Source of the DNA: Phycisphaerae bacterium
GTDB lineage: Bacteria > Planctomycetota > Phycisphaerae > UBA1845 > PWPN01
Length of the DNA stretch: 64,000 nt
Assembly (NCBI GenBank): GCA_030372985.1
Contig: JAUCQB010000193.1
Coordinates: 1-64,000 of the forward strand
Reading direction: 5' to 3'
Position 1 is the stretch's first letter, and each line of letters opens with the position of its first letter. This document shows, piece by piece, positions 1 through 9,375 of this stretch. A program made the position numbers and the translations under genes. The notes below the pieces were generated by a model. That model was not told the DNA's origin. It saw nothing but the letters and a program-made list of their open reading frames with translations, and ran no database searches.

Positions 1-399
1 GGCCAGAGCCTCGCCGAGCAGCATCAGCACCGCGCTGGCGGCGATGGGGTTGCGGACCCAGCGGTAAACCCCGCAGGCAACAAACTCCTTCGGCGGGTCG
101 AACTCCACGTGGCCGCCTTGCCCGCGGCTGGTGAGCAGTCGAGACGAGAGCAGGTAGGCAACGAGGAAAACAAGGAAGACAACGACGCCGATCGCTTGCA
201 CCGGCCGGCCGACCTCGATGTGAAGCCAAGGGGCATGAACGTCAAGTTGGTAGGCCAGCCAGGGCAATCCGCCGAGCAGGAGACTCAGGAAGAAAAGCGT
301 GTAGAAGGCATAGCGGACGGTGACGGGAATGAAGTCCAGGAGGGTCGAGACGTTGGGGGCTGCCGAAGGCTGATCGGAGTGGCCGTTGCGTTCCGGCAT
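1..399 (-). CDS. Isoprenylcysteine carboxyl methyltransferase-like membrane protein (partial, C-terminus beyond left edge)
   Basis: An open frame of 133 codons runs from an ATG at 399 off the left edge without a stop. Hydrophobic segments lie at about residues 27-50 and 60-80. Near residues 113-121 is a GVYRWVRNP motif, the form of the GxYRxxRHP element of ICMT/PEMT-type integral membrane methyltransferases, which use S-adenosylmethionine at the membrane face. The ATG comes one base after the stop of the upstream ketoacyl synthase-like gene (TGA, G, ATG), so the two are almost certainly translationally coupled. The substrate is unknown. Family membership is inferred from the motif and topology; the C-terminal half that would confirm it is missing. 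Confidence 0.7.
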   Translation of the reverse strand, partial: MPERNGHSDQPSAAPNVSTLLDFIPVTVRYAFYTLFFLSLLLGGLPWLAYQLDVHAPWLHIEVGRPVQAIGVVVFLVFLVAYLLSSRLLTSRGQGGHVEFDPPKEFVACGVYRWVRNPIAASAVLMLLGEALA

Positions 400-400
400 C

Positions 401-1528
401 TCACCACCGCACCGCGAAGCCGGCGGTCATCCACTTGCTGGATTCGACCGAGTCGAGCAGGATCGTCTGCCCAGGTTTGATCTCCCCTGATCGAACCATC
501 TCATCAAAATGGAGCAACAACGACGTACCGCCACAATAACCCGTCTTGCCGGCGCGGAATTTCAACTGGTCGCGGGTGATTCTGAAGTACTCGGTGAACA
601 GCTCGATGTTGTCCTCGTAGAGTTGCCGGGTGGGGATGGATGCCACGATCGCGTCAACCTTCTGCGGGCTGATCCCCAGGACCTCGGTCATCCGCACGAG
701 CCCTTCGAACAGCAGCCTGCCGGCACTGCGGTTGACGGCGGAAAAATCCTGGTCCAGATGATGAGTCCCAAGCTCGAACACATGAGGAATCTGATGCTCG
801 ACGTCCACCAGATCGGCAACGCCGCCGCCGGCCGTCATGCCCGCGGGCATTCCCCCGCCAACAGACTCGACATAGGTCCCCAGCAATTCGTGTTGCACGT
901 GGTTGCTGCCCGGGGTCATTGCCTGGAGCAGAACGGCCCCGCTGCCGTCGGCGAGGATGTACCGCAGGGAAGCCTGTTTCTTGTTAATCCTGCTTTGATT
1001 GTAGTAGCAGTTGCGCAGGTACACGCTCGACAATTGTGAGTAGACCACCAGGGCGGTCTTGTACCGGCCGCAGCGCAAGGCGTCGAAGGCGACTTGCACG
1101 CACTTGCCGACCCCCGCGCAGTTGGAATGGATCTCCATCTCGGCGCACTGCTTGATGCCCAGCCGCTCCTGAAGGATGGCCGAGGTCGGCGGGGTCGAGC
1201 AGTCGTAGCTCGGACAGGACAGCAAAAGCAGTTCGACGTCGTCCGCCTGCCTGCCGGCGGCTTCAAGAGCCCGCCGTGCGGCCTCTTCCCCCAGGGACGC
1301 TATCGTATGGGTGAGCTTGTGGGTTTGCGGATCGATGGCAAAGTGCCTGAACTCCACACCGCTTGAAGCCAGCATCCGGGAGGCCACGTTCTGAATGTAT
1401 GACTTGACGTTCTCCGGGGCCCGGTCCAGCGGTCCCAGGATCGCGTCGAGCTGATCATTCGGGATGGGGGCTCCGGGAAGAAACGAGCCCGTACCCACAA
1501 TGGAAACGCGGTGGAAATCAGCGCTCAC
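401..1528 (-). CDS. 3-oxoacyl-ACP synthase III (FabH/OleA-like) family protein
   Basis: A 375-residue thiolase-fold protein with a GTG start at 1528, preceded by a weak AAAGAGA ribosome site. The N-terminal VGTGSFLPG segment and the nucleophile context HSNCAGVGK (Cys137) match the ketoacyl synthase III family, which condenses acyl-CoA or acyl-ACP with a second acyl unit. Where FabH has its His (PHQAN) and Asn (GNTS), this protein reads VASIPTRQ and CGGTS, so two of the three catalytic residues seem replaced. A changed chemistry, such as acyl transfer rather than decarboxylative condensation, is possible. It is first in a two-gene unit with the membrane methyltransferase that follows. The family call is firm; the reaction is not. 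Confidence 0.8.
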   Translation of the reverse strand: MSADFHRVSIVGTGSFLPGAPIPNDQLDAILGPLDRAPENVKSYIQNVASRMLASSGVEFRHFAIDPQTHKLTHTIASLGEEAARRALEAAGRQADDVELLLLSCPSYDCSTPPTSAILQERLGIKQCAEMEIHSNCAGVGKCVQVAFDALRCGRYKTALVVYSQLSSVYLRNCYYNQSRINKKQASLRYILADGSGAVLLQAMTPGSNHVQHELLGTYVESVGGGMPAGMTAGGGVADLVDVEHQIPHVFELGTHHLDQDFSAVNRSAGRLLFEGLVRMTEVLGISPQKVDAIVASIPTRQLYEDNIELFTEYFRITRDQLKFRAGKTGYCGGTSLLLHFDEMVRSGEIKPGQTILLDSVESSKWMTAGFAVRW

Positions 1529-1606
1529 GTATTGGTCTCTTTCACTCGTGCTCTGACTGTGCTACCCTACCGGCCTCGTTCGTCAGTTGTCATACTAAAG
1601 ACGCGT

Positions 1607-1635
1607 ATATTGTCGCAAGCGTCCGCACCTGTCAA
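1607..1635 (-). promoter_or_regulatory. Candidate sigma-70-type promoter for the ketoacyl synthase/methyltransferase unit
   Basis: On the minus strand a perfect TTGACA (1635-1630) is followed by a 17-bp spacer and CAATAT (1612-1607), about 80 bases upstream of the GTG at 1528. The -35 is consensus; the -10 matches only three of six positions. Confidence 0.45.
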
Positions 1636-1820
1636 CACACCCGGAGGTTGGAATACCCCAGGAAAGGACAGACAAGGGCGGCCTGGGACAGGGGCCGGGG
1701 AAGCCTGCGCCCCCCCATTTGTTGGGCCAGGTGCAGGAAAAAGGCCCATGGATAGCATCGGTCAGGCAGGGTCCCGGATTCGCGGCGCTCGCGGTTTTCC
1801 GCAACGCCCGGGAGTGACAT

Positions 1821-3125
1821 ATGGCTAAGTGGGTCGTTCGCTTGTGCGTCGTCGCCGGCCTGGGAGCCCTTGTCTGGCTCGGCTATCGGCAGTTCAAGCC
1901 CCAGAAATCCGTTGAAATCCGTACGATCCAGGTCAGCCGCGGCCCCCTTGTTCTGACGGTGACGGCGACGGGGCGTCTGGCCCCCACGACGCAGGTTCTG
2001 GTGGGCTGTGAGGTATCGGGAACCGTAGGCGAAATCACCGTGGGCCACAATGATCGTGTGAAAAAAGGCCAGGTCATCGCTCGCCTGAAACCAGAGCTTT
2101 TCCAGGCGGAACATGAACAGGCCAATGCCGAGTTGGCCCGGGCCCAGGCCACAGTACGGCAACTGGAGGTCCAGGAGGCCGAGGCAAAACGGCGCTTCGA
2201 GCGAATTCAGAAACTGCAGGCCCAGAACGCTGCCGGGGACGAGGAATACCGTACGATGGAGGCCGCCTGGAAAGCGGCCATTGCGAGCACCGAGGCCGGA
2301 CGCGCCGCCGTCAGGGGCGCGCAGAATGCAGTGGACCTGACGAAATACCGTCTCGGAAAAACTGAGATCGTTTCGCCAATCGACGGAATTGTCCTGGATC
2401 GACGTGTCGACGTGGGCCAGACCATCGCTGCGGCGCTGATGACGCCTGAGTTGTTTGTGTTGGCGGAGGACTTGTCGCGCATGGACCTTCTGGCCGACGT
2501 GAGCGAGGCGGACGTTGGCTACATCTGCCCGGGCCAACGGACGACCTTCACCGTCAATGCCTATCGCGATCGCGAATTCTCCGGTACCGTTCGGCAAATC
2601 CGCAACCAGCCCCACACGATCGGCAACGTGGTCACCTATGCCGTGGTGATCGAGGTTGCGAACAATGACTTGCTCCTTCGGCCGGGAATGCCGGCGGACA
2701 TCAGTCTTGAGGTTGCCCGGCAGGACGCGACCTTGAAAATCGCCAACGCCGCCCTCCGGTTCCTGCCGCCGATCGCTCCGGATGAGATCCGGCGTCTCAA
2801 GGAGTCGGCCGAGTGGCCGCCGACACCGGCGCCGATTCCGGTTGCCGGCGATCCTGGGGCTACCAGCAGGCCCGATGAGGTGAGCTTCATCCCCCCGCCG
2901 ATCAAGCCCACTCAGGGACTCCTCTGGCGGCACATGAATGGGGTGTGGACCATGGTTCCGGTTTGGACGAGTTACAGCGATAACCGCGAGACCATTCTCT
3001 ATCCGGCCCCCGGGATAGAGGAAAGTGCGGCCTTTGTCGCGGAGTACATTGTCTCCCGAAACGACGTTCAGAGTCAGTTTGAGAAAGCCATCCTGATGAC
3101 CGCGCCGGAGAACCGGCGATTCTGA
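1821..3125 (+). CDS. MacA/HlyD-type periplasmic adaptor subunit of an ABC exporter
   Basis: 434 residues. An uncleaved N-terminal membrane anchor (about 5-22) precedes a lipoyl/biotinyl-like half motif (SGTVGEITVGHNDRVKKGQ, about 59-77), a long alanine- and glutamate-rich alpha-helical hairpin (about 90-180), the second lipoyl half (IVSPIDGIVLDRR) and a beta-barrel domain. This is the MacA-type membrane fusion protein layout, which bridges an inner-membrane ABC transporter to an outer-membrane channel. A GGGAG ribosome site lies 6 bases before the ATG. The ABC ATPase starts 7 bases after the stop. A proline-rich segment near residues 310-350 interrupts the C-terminal membrane-proximal domain. 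No outer-membrane channel gene is nearby. Confidence 0.88.
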   Translation: MAKWVVRLCVVAGLGALVWLGYRQFKPQKSVEIRTIQVSRGPLVLTVTATGRLAPTTQVLVGCEVSGTVGEITVGHNDRVKKGQVIARLKPELFQAEHEQANAELARAQATVRQLEVQEAEAKRRFERIQKLQAQNAAGDEEYRTMEAAWKAAIASTEAGRAAVRGAQNAVDLTKYRLGKTEIVSPIDGIVLDRRVDVGQTIAAALMTPELFVLAEDLSRMDLLADVSEADVGYICPGQRTTFTVNAYRDREFSGTVRQIRNQPHTIGNVVTYAVVIEVANNDLLLRPGMPADISLEVARQDATLKIANAALRFLPPIAPDEIRRLKESAEWPPTPAPIPVAGDPGATSRPDEVSFIPPPIKPTQGLLWRHMNGVWTMVPVWTSYSDNRETILYPAPGIEESAAFVAEYIVSRNDVQSQFEKAILMTAPENRRF

Positions 3126-3132
3126 TCCAAGC

Positions 3133-3918
3133 ATGACAAAGCCGATTGTCGAACTAGTGGATGTCCACAAGATCTACGACATGGGCGAGGTCCAGGTACA
3201 CGCCCTGTGCGGCGTGAATCTGACCATACGCGAGGGCGAGTTTGCGGCCATCATGGGGGCGAGCGGGTCGGGCAAGAGCACCATGTTGAATGTCCTCGGT
3301 TGCCTGGATCAGCCCACGCGCGGGCGCTACATTCTCGATGGGCAGCCGGTCGACGACCTTGACGAGGAGGAGCTCGCCCGCTGCCGTCGCACGAAGCTGG
3401 GCTTCGTTTTTCAGAACTTCAACCTGCTCCATCGCAGCACGGCCCTGGAGAACATCGAACTGCCGCTCGTTTATCTGGGCATCGGGGTGCGGGAGCGTTA
3501 TCGCCGGGCCAAGGACGTGCTGGAGGTTGTGGGCCTGGCCGATCGGATCAACCACATGCCGTGGCAGCTCTCGGGCGGGCAGCAGCAGCGGGTGGCCCTG
3601 GCCCGGGCGCTGGTGAGCAATCCGCGCCTGTTGCTGGCGGATGAACCGACGGGAAACCTCGATTCGAGGACCGCGGCGGAGGTGCTGGAACTGCTTGCCC
3701 GGCTGCATCGCGAGGGTTCGCTGACGGTGATCATTGTGACTCACGATGCCGAGATCGCTTCTCGGGCGCATCGGATCGTGATGCTGCACGACGGCGCTGT
3801 GGTCCACGATCAGCCCTCGCCCCTGTGCGGCGGCCCTCCGATTCCGGCCATCAAGAGCCTGGCGCAGATAACCGACGGCGGCCCGGCCTCGGACAAAGGG
3901 ACAGGAGGCCGGCCGTGA
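3133..3918 (+). CDS. ABC transporter ATP-binding protein (MacB/LolD-type)
   Basis: 261 residues. Walker A is GASGSGKST (about 41-49), the signature is LSGGQQQRVALARAL (about 143-157), Walker B is LLLADEPTGNLDS, and the switch histidine is in VTHDAE. This is the stand-alone nucleotide-binding subunit of the type VII ABC superfamily (MacB, LolD, FtsE), which drives mechanotransmission in the cytoplasm rather than ordinary substrate passage. The last about 40 residues are a low-complexity tail that overlaps the next gene. The stop TGA overlaps the GTG start of the permease in a GTGA motif, so expression is coupled. Confidence 0.92.
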   Translation: MTKPIVELVDVHKIYDMGEVQVHALCGVNLTIREGEFAAIMGASGSGKSTMLNVLGCLDQPTRGRYILDGQPVDDLDEEELARCRRTKLGFVFQNFNLLHRSTALENIELPLVYLGIGVRERYRRAKDVLEVVGLADRINHMPWQLSGGQQQRVALARALVSNPRLLLADEPTGNLDSRTAAEVLELLARLHREGSLTVIIVTHDAEIASRAHRIVMLHDGAVVHDQPSPLCGGPPIPAIKSLAQITDGGPASDKGTGGRP

Positions 3919-5141
3919 CAGCAGTCGTCTGGATCGAGAGCTTCCGGATCGCCTTCCGCGAGATGCACCGCCATCGCACGCGGAGCATATTGACCATGCT
4001 GGGTGTGGTCATCGGCGTCGCGGCGATTATCGCGGTGGTGTCCGTCAGCCAGGGGGCCAAGCACAGCATCCAGGGCCAGATTGCCAAGGTCGGCAGCAAC
4101 ATGATCCTGATCATCCCCGGCTCGACCAGCCAGGGTGGCGTCCACGGCGGGGCCGGCTCGGCCAAGACGCTGACCATCGAGGATGCCGAGGCTATCCAGC
4201 GCGAGTGCTCGGCGGTCGCCTATGCGGCCCCGGTGACCCGGCTGGTCTGCCAGGTGGTCAGTGAGTTGGGAAACTGGTCGACGCCGGTCAGCGGAACCAA
4301 CGCCGATTACCTGAGGGTCCGGTCGTGGGGGGTCGAGGCCGGCCGCCCGATGGAGCCGCGCGACGTGGTCAGCGGCGCCAAGGTCTGTCTCATCGGCAAG
4401 ACCACGGCGCAGAACCTCTTCGGGCAGGAGGATCCGGTCGGCCAGCGCGTGCGGATCAAGGGCACACCGATGCAGATCATCGGCGTGCTCGAGGAGAAGG
4501 GGCAGAATCCGCTCGGCTATGACGAGGATGACTCGATCGTCGTTCCGATCACCACCTGCTTCCGGCATCTCGCGGGCGACAACCGCGTCCATGCTCTGGT
4601 GGTCTCCGCGGCCAGCGAGAACGAGATCCCGCTGTCGATCAACCAGATCAGGAGCGTGCTGCGACACCGGCATCAGCTTCGCGAGACGGACCTGGACGAT
4701 TTCACCGTCAAGAGCATTTCCGAGGCGGCCAAGACCGCCGAGAAGGCATCGAATATCATGACCGGCCTGCTGGTCACCATCGCGGGGATCAGCCTGCTGG
4801 TGGGCGGCATCGGCATCATGAACATCATGCTGGTCACGGTGATGGAGCGAACGCGTGAAATCGGCGTCCGCATGGCTCTGGGGGCGGCCCGGCGGATGAT
4901 CATGCACCAGTTCATGATCGAGGCGGGAACGTTGGCCGGCGTCGGCGGCGCGCTGGGCACCATCCTCGGCGTGCTTGGCAGCAGTTTCATCTCCAACAAA
5001 ACCGGCATCCCCGCGATGATGACGCCGTGGCTGATCATCGGCCCGATGGCCTTTGCCATCATTGTCGGGGTGGTCTTCGGCCTGTTGCCCGCCCGCCGTG
5101 CCTCGCGGCTCAACCCCGTCGAATCCCTCCGCCACGAGTAA
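3915..5141 (+). CDS. MacB/FtsX-type ABC transporter permease
   Basis: 408 residues from a GTG at 3915, chosen because it overlaps the ATPase stop as GTGA and sits 6 bases after a perfect AGGAGG; a longer upstream frame would run through the ATPase gene. One transmembrane helix (about 21-43) is followed by a MacB-type periplasmic core domain (about 50-260) and an FtsX domain with three C-terminal helices. The segment GGIGIMNIMLVTVMERTREIG (about 297-317) is highly typical of MacB. The protein ends with the usual RRASRLNPVESLRHE. With the adaptor and ATPase it forms a three-gene efflux or lipoprotein/peptide export system. The substrate is unknown. Confidence 0.92.
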   Translation: MTAVVWIESFRIAFREMHRHRTRSILTMLGVVIGVAAIIAVVSVSQGAKHSIQGQIAKVGSNMILIIPGSTSQGGVHGGAGSAKTLTIEDAEAIQRECSAVAYAAPVTRLVCQVVSELGNWSTPVSGTNADYLRVRSWGVEAGRPMEPRDVVSGAKVCLIGKTTAQNLFGQEDPVGQRVRIKGTPMQIIGVLEEKGQNPLGYDEDDSIVVPITTCFRHLAGDNRVHALVVSAASENEIPLSINQIRSVLRHRHQLRETDLDDFTVKSISEAAKTAEKASNIMTGLLVTIAGISLLVGGIGIMNIMLVTVMERTREIGVRMALGAARRMIMHQFMIEAGTLAGVGGALGTILGVLGSSFISNKTGIPAMMTPWLIIGPMAFAIIVGVVFGLLPARRASRLNPVESLRHE

Positions 5142-5356
5142 GATCAGTGACGACGACGGCCTGGGACGGGAGACCCGGTCTTCGCAGCCACCACCGGAAG
5201 AGCAAGTTCGCTGCCCAGCACCAGCTTTCCGGTCTGCCGCCACAAGGAAACGTGAATTGCCCTGGCGATATGGCCTCGGCCGTTACGCAGAATTCGGCGC
5301 CGGTCGCCAAGCGTTCAACAGGGCACGCTGAAGGCTGATCCCCGCCCAAACGTGGC

Positions 5357-8300
5357 ATGGCCTTCACTAGAGGGTTGTTTTCGGATATTCTTTGGGCTGG
5401 TATGGACGCCAATCGTTCAAGACAGCTTGCCGAGTTCGTCGAATACGCCAGGACCCTCAAGGGTGATGAGAAAGGCGAGGCACAGGTCTTTCTGGACAGG
5501 CTTTTTCGCGCCTTTTCGCGCCGCGGCTACAAGGAAGCCGGCGCCACCCTGGAAATGCGCCTGAAAAACGACCGCGGCGGCACCGCCTTTGCGGATCTGG
5601 TCTGGAAACCGATCGTCCTGATCGAAATGAAGAAACGGGGCGAGGACCTCTCCCGCCACCTGACCCAGGCTTTCGACTACTGGGTACGCCTGGTGCCCGG
5701 ACGACCCCGTTACGTTGTGCTCTGCAATTTCGATGAATTCCGCGTCTATGACTTCGACGTCGATATCAACGACCCGCTCGACACGGTTGCCCTCGAGGAT
5801 CTGCCCACCCGCTACGGCCCGCTCAATTTCTTCTGGCCGACCAACGAACGCCCGGTATTTGGCGTGGATCGCGTCGATGCGACTCGCAAGGCCGCCGACA
5901 AGCTGGCCGCGGTCTACCGCATCCTCAAAGGCCGCAGGAGCGTCGGCGCGGAAGTCGCCCAGCGATTCGTGCTTCAGTGCCTGGTCTGCTTTTTCTCCGA
6001 GGACATCGGCCTGCTCCCCAGGCACTTCTTCACCACCCTCCTCGAGGAATGCAGCGACCCGCCAAAGGCCTTTGACCTCCTGGACGGCCTCTTCCGGGCC
6101 ATGAACCAGCCCGAGGGCGCCCGCGGCGGCCGCTACCGCGATGTCCCGTACTTCAACGGCGGCATCTTCGCCGAATCCGCCGCGGTCGAGATTCAACCTG
6201 ACAGCGAGGGAATCCTGCTCCGCGAGGCATCCACGTACAACTGGGCCCACGTCTCCCCGGACATCTTCGGCACCATCTTCCAGCACTCGATGGACGAGGA
6301 CGTCCGCCACGCTTTCGGAGCCCACTACACCAGCCCCACGGACATCATGAAGATCGTAAAACCCACGATCGTCGATCCCTTCACGGCCGCAATCGACGAG
6401 GCCGAGAGTCTCAAGGACCTGGCCCGGCTCCGTGGCCGGCTTCAGACCCTGCGCGTGCTCGATCCCGCCTGCGGGAGCGGCAACTTCCTCTACATCGCTT
6501 ACCGCGAGATGCGCCGGCTGGAGGCCGCGATTCTCGCCAAGGAAAACCTCATCTCCAAACGTCAGATCGTCGGCCAGACGGCCCTGGGTGGCGTCGCCCC
6601 CCGCCAGTTCTTCGGGATCGACATCCTGCCCTTCGCCGTCGAACTCGCCAAGGTGACCCTCAGCCTCGCCCCCAAGCTCGCCAGCGACGAACTCCACACC
6701 GATGAACGCACCCTCCCGCTCGACAACCTCGACGCCAACATCCTCTGCAAAGACGCGCTCATCAACGCAGACGGCACTCGCGCCGACTGGCCGGCCGCCG
6801 ATATCATCATCGGCAACCCGCCATTCCTCGGGGCCAAGCGCCTCAAGCCCGAGCGAGGTGCCGATTACGTCAACGCGGTGCGCAAGGCCTACCCCGAAGT
6901 CCCCGGCATGGCCGACTACTGTGTCCACTGGTTCCGCCGCGCCCATGACCATCTCAAGCCCGCCACCCCGGACGACCCGTTCACCGGCCGGGTCGGTCTG
7001 GTCGGTACCCAGAACATCCGTAACAACCAGAGCCGCGTCGGCGGGCTCGACTACGTGGTCAAATCTGGAGTAATCGTCGAAGCCGTCGAGAACCAGCCAT
7101 GGAGCGGCGAGGCCAACGTGCACGTATCGATCGCCAACTGGGTCAAGACCGCGGGTGAGAAGGACGATGAATCCGCTTTGCTCATTCCATCTCCGCGCCG
7201 CCTGTGGTCCAGGGTCGATCCGAGTCTGCCACTCTTCCAGAACCAAGAGGACGCAGCCCACCCGAAGATGCTGACCGCTGGCAAGCATGGCAAAACCCTC
7301 AAGGACAAGAGTTACGAGTTGGCGGTCCGAGAGTGCGCGGCAATCAACTCCGCGTTGTCGGACGAAACGGATCTCAGCGTGGCCCGGATTCTGCGATGCA
7401 ACGCCGGAGGTCACTATGTGTATCGAGGCCTTGAACCCGGCAACATGGGTTTCTTGCTGACCCCCGAGCAGGCAGAGCGAATCCTCAGAACCGATCCCAC
7501 CTCTCGGGAGGTTCTGAGCCCGTATCTCACCGGGCGAGAAATGGTCACCGGAGACGCACGGCCCGAACGCTGGTTGATCGACTTCCAGCGGCTCGACATC
7601 TTGACAGCTCGAAAGTACGCAGGGGCGTTTGCTCATGTCCAGCGAGTGGTACTCCCACAAATGGAGCGGATCGCGGGCCTGAGGTCCGCACACCAAACGG
7701 AGGTCGCGTTCGAGGCAAAGCTCAAGAAGGCAAAGCTCGTCGCTCGTCTTGATACTTGGTGGCAACTACGACGGTGTGTTCCCGACACGGTGGCGATGGT
7801 CTTGGCGAGGGAGCGATACATCGTGTGCTCACTCGTGACCAAACGGCCAATCTTCGTTTTCGTCTCTAAGGGGATCAGACCGAGCAACCTGATTCAGTCT
7901 TTCGCCTTTGACGACGACTACTCGTTCGGCATCCTTCAATGTGGCAGTCATTGGCGATGGTTCGTGGCCAAGTGTTCCAAGCTCAAGAGCGACTTCCGGT
8001 ATACACCCGAATCCGTCTTTGATACCTTCCCCTGGCCGCAATCGCCGACGAAGAAACAGATCCGCACGGTTGCCGCTGCCGGCTGCGAGGTCCGACGCAT
8101 CCGAGCCGAGGTGCTGCCCAGGATGAAGGGCGGCCTCCGCGCCCTTTACCGTACGCTCGAGTTGCCCGGCAGGAACCCCCTCAAGGACGCCCACGCCGAC
8201 CTCGACGCCGCCGTCCTCGACGCCTACGGCTTCAACCCGAAAAAGGACCTGCTCAAACAGCTTCTTGATCTGAACCTCGCCGTCGCCAAGGCCATCGACA

Positions 8301-8386
8301 AAGGCGACCCCGTTACCGCCCCCGGCGTCCCCCCATCCTACGGCGACCCCGCTGACCTCATCACCGAAGACTGCATCCAGCCGTGA
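5357..8386 (+). CDS. MmeI-like type IIG/IIL restriction-modification enzyme (fused nuclease, methyltransferase, specificity domain)
   Basis: 1009 residues, slightly longer than MmeI (about 920). An N-terminal PD-(D/E)XK nuclease is visible as Asp80, Glu90 and Lys92 (ADLVWKPIVLIEMKK), with the same spacing as MmeI. A helical spacer follows. The adenine methyltransferase has DPACGSGNFLY (369-379, cofactor binding) and NPPF (487-490, catalysis). A target-recognition region covers about 620-880, and a FPWP motif opens the C-terminal region. Such enzymes methylate one strand and cut about 20 bases away, with no partner gene needed; no other restriction gene is adjacent. No good ribosome site exists for the ATG at 5357; the ATG at 5402 (MDANRSRQL) is an equally good start. 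Confidence 0.9.
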   Translation: MAFTRGLFSDILWAGMDANRSRQLAEFVEYARTLKGDEKGEAQVFLDRLFRAFSRRGYKEAGATLEMRLKNDRGGTAFADLVWKPIVLIEMKKRGEDLSRHLTQAFDYWVRLVPGRPRYVVLCNFDEFRVYDFDVDINDPLDTVALEDLPTRYGPLNFFWPTNERPVFGVDRVDATRKAADKLAAVYRILKGRRSVGAEVAQRFVLQCLVCFFSEDIGLLPRHFFTTLLEECSDPPKAFDLLDGLFRAMNQPEGARGGRYRDVPYFNGGIFAESAAVEIQPDSEGILLREASTYNWAHVSPDIFGTIFQHSMDEDVRHAFGAHYTSPTDIMKIVKPTIVDPFTAAIDEAESLKDLARLRGRLQTLRVLDPACGSGNFLYIAYREMRRLEAAILAKENLISKRQIVGQTALGGVAPRQFFGIDILPFAVELAKVTLSLAPKLASDELHTDERTLPLDNLDANILCKDALINADGTRADWPAADIIIGNPPFLGAKRLKPERGADYVNAVRKAYPEVPGMADYCVHWFRRAHDHLKPATPDDPFTGRVGLVGTQNIRNNQSRVGGLDYVVKSGVIVEAVENQPWSGEANVHVSIANWVKTAGEKDDESALLIPSPRRLWSRVDPSLPLFQNQEDAAHPKMLTAGKHGKTLKDKSYELAVRECAAINSALSDETDLSVARILRCNAGGHYVYRGLEPGNMGFLLTPEQAERILRTDPTSREVLSPYLTGREMVTGDARPERWLIDFQRLDILTARKYAGAFAHVQRVVLPQMERIAGLRSAHQTEVAFEAKLKKAKLVARLDTWWQLRRCVPDTVAMVLARERYIVCSLVTKRPIFVFVSKGIRPSNLIQSFAFDDDYSFGILQCGSHWRWFVAKCSKLKSDFRYTPESVFDTFPWPQSPTKKQIRTVAAAGCEVRRIRAEVLPRMKGGLRALYRTLELPGRNPLKDAHADLDAAVLDAYGFNPKKDLLKQLLDLNLAVAKAIDKGDPVTAPGVPPSYGDPADLITEDCIQP

Positions 8387-9375
8387 TCACCCCGGCGTGG
8401 ACGTCACGTCTCGAAAACTGACCGCCTCGTCCTCTCGCCCGGTGGGGGCTCTGGATGGACGACCATCGCGGGTGATCCAGCTCTTTTCGGCCTCCGCCTG
8501 TGCCGTCTCGTTCCGATCTCGGATCAAGGTACGTGATCGGTTAACGGGACGGGTTCGTTTTTGGGAAGAAGGCGGGGGGCGGTCGGTGAGGCGGCGGGGC
8601 GGGAGTGGCCGACGAGGGCACTCGCCTCGGCGCAGCCCCGAGTCGTAGGCGGGTCGGCCCTGCTTCATCCGCGTCAATCCGCGTGATCTGCGGGCAGAGG
8701 CGCCCGGGCTCGACTGTCCTGGCGTCTTCCTCGGCGTCTCTCGGCGGCCTCTGCGGTTCATATCCGCGGGGCGATGGGAAGTGAGCGGCCCTTCCACCCG
8801 TCTGATCGTCGCTCCCCCACCGTCGAGACGACGTGGGGCCCCTGGCACCCGCAACAGCTTAATACAGCCGTTTATGCCACTCTCGAAAAAAGAGCTGCGT
8901 CGCCGTTTTCATTCGGGCCGAGTAATCGAATTCCGACCGGTGCTTGCGCACTTTGACGGGTGCATCTTCCGTTCAGGCGCAGGCCTCATCCGTGTGTCAC
9001 TGCTTTCCGCATGTTTGGGGATTGTGAGCACTGCTGACACGCTACGGCACCTGCCCGCCCCGCCAGCCGCCACCGTTTGGCGGATGCACCCGGTACTCAC
9101 GTGCCATCCGGCCACGCCTTTGCTCTGAACGCAGATACTGGTAGGATTTGAGGGTCGGGTCTGAAGGCCACAGACCCGACACGGTCACGACGGCCGTGGG
9201 GGCAACGGCCCCGGCAATCGCAGACAGGGCCAGCGCATTGGACCCGAGGGATGCCGCGGCCCCGTCGCTCCTTACCGCGAAGGCCCATACAAAAGGCGAA
9301 CGGAATCCTCGGGGGGAACGCGGCGACGACACCGGTCCAGGCGCCCGACTCGAGAGTGAGCACAGGTAAGCGTTC
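8387..9375. other. Long region without a recognisable gene
   Basis: About 990 bases between the restriction enzyme and the MATE gene. Open frames here are rich in Arg, Pro and Ser and have no start context or family resemblance. The only structure I see is the short-period repeat described separately at 8665-8772. On the minus strand at about 9110-9330, a frame with Ala/Val-rich, coding-like composition could be a decayed gene, but no family is recognisable. Confidence 0.5.
8665..8772. repeat. Degenerate 9-10-bp period TCCGCG/CTCGGCG repeats
   Basis: Two clusters. 8665-8693 reads as three successive units TCATCCGCG, TCAATCCGCG, TGATCTGCGG. 8726-8772 reads as TTCCTCGGCG, TCTCTCGGCG, GCCTCTGCGG followed by TTCATATCCGCGGGG. 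The units lie in noncoding DNA and have no coding interpretation. Confidence 0.55.

Noticed and set aside
1632..3170. 512-codon minus-strand frame opposite the MacA-like gene
   Set aside because: Shadow of the adaptor gene; no domain, signal or ribosome site.
3825..3914. Upstream start for the permease gene
   Set aside because: It lies within the ATPase gene; the GTG at 3915 has a perfect AGGAGG and the GTGA overlap.
5417..7765. 782-codon minus-strand frame opposite the MmeI-like gene
   Set aside because: The plus-strand gene has complete nuclease and methyltransferase motifs; the antisense product has none.
8387..8854. 155-codon minus-strand frame after the restriction enzyme gene
   Set aside because: Arg/Pro-rich, no initiation signals, and it spans the TCCGCG repeats.
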